Source: a virus. From it: a DNA stretch of 20,799 nt. The stretch is taken from the IMG/VR virus record IMGVR_UViG_3300025082_000098, positions 1-20,799 of that record; one strand, 5' to 3'. Positions within the stretch are counted from its first letter, which is position 1. Each line of letters begins with the position of its first letter. Position numbers and translations under genes: made by a program. This document shows, in pieces, positions 20,737 through 20,799 of this stretch. The notes below the pieces were generated by a model. It did no database searches, was not told the DNA's origin, and was given only the letters and a program-made list of their open reading frames with translations.

Positions 20737-20799
20737 AAAACGAAACGAAACGCAAACCTAACTACGCTGTCTACAAAACAGTTTCCGTCGAGCGAAACC
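20733..20799 (+). CDS. Divergent plus-strand gene, partial (N-terminus only)
   Basis: An ATG at 20733 opens a frame that stays open for 22 codons to the window edge: MQNETKRKPNYAVYKTVSVE and two more residues. 'KP.Y.VY.....' resembles small hypothetical proteins found in many bacteria and phages, from memory. It is the only plausible gene on the plus strand and has visibly higher GC than the phage genes. No clear Shine-Dalgarno sequence precedes it. With so few codons it could be chance. Confidence 0.4.
   Translation, partial: MQNETKRKPNYAVYKTVSVERN

Noticed and set aside
20719-20799. Minus-strand open frame reading into the ParB-like gene from the right edge
   Set aside because: It ends in a stop just inside the ParB-like gene, has no visible start and an unlikely Phe/Val/Arg-rich composition, so I could not support it.
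1-20799. tRNA genes, CRISPR arrays, insertion sequences, integrase or att sites
   Set aside because: Scanned for cloverleaf-like GC-rich segments, regular direct repeats and transposase or recombinase motifs; none was found by eye.

Overview
The window is almost certainly a stretch of a tailed (siphovirus, lambda-like) bacteriophage genome, or of an intact prophage. Nearly every gene lies on the minus strand, so the biological order runs from about 20.7 kb down to 1. The DNA is strongly AT-rich and genes are packed end to end, many sharing a TAATG or ATGA stop/start. Several proteins (a fibre with an NGDM-type module, a 43-residue RPGRH microprotein) are of kinds I associate with phages of marine, AT-rich alphaproteobacteria such as SAR11. 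That host is an inference from composition and gene type; the sequence contains no host gene or tRNA that proves it.

Layout in transcription order. (1) 20.7-18.1 kb, DNA modification and pre-packaging genes: a stand-alone ParB-like protein, a ParB-like/DNA methyltransferase fusion, a coiled-coil protein, a 43-residue basic microprotein and a small protein with a hydrophobic N-terminus. A divergent plus-strand gene starts at the right edge, and a 7-bp inverted repeat spans both start codons. (2) 18.15-11.8 kb, packaging and head: Nu1-like small terminase, GpA-like large terminase, a beta-domain protein with a gpW-like tail end, lambda-type portal, and a prohead protease fused in frame to an HK97-fold major capsid protein, followed by a strong intrinsic terminator. 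(3) 11.75-9.25 kb, connector and tail tube: three small proteins (one with a transmembrane helix, one with an HExxH metallopeptidase motif), FII-like head-tail joining protein, gpU-like tail terminator, a 60-residue unknown, tail tube protein, and a gpG/gpT-type tail chaperone pair. The T part is reached only by a +1 or -2 frameshift on a run of ten A. (4) 9.25-2.5 kb, tail shaft and tip: tape measure, a distal-tail-like protein, a gpL/DUF2163-like protein, a HlyC (RTX toxin acyltransferase)-like protein where a cell-wall peptidase often lies, and a 1128-residue gpJ-like hub carrying a PA14/GLEYA-like domain. (5) 2.5-0 kb, fibre and distal genes: tail fibre, four small proteins, and a truncated membrane-anchored coiled-coil protein at the left edge.

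Together these genes make, fill and close an icosahedral head, build a flexible tail of perhaps 90 nm (602-residue tape measure at about 1.5 angstrom per residue) and equip it with sugar-binding modules. No integrase, repressor, replication gene, tRNA or CRISPR array is visible, so lifestyle cannot be decided. The points most worth a second look are the unusual chaperone frameshift, the HlyC-like tail gene that seems to lack the known catalytic residues, the internal ribosome site inside the protease-capsid fusion, the PA14 insertion in the tail hub, and the tandem ParB/ParB-methyltransferase pair.
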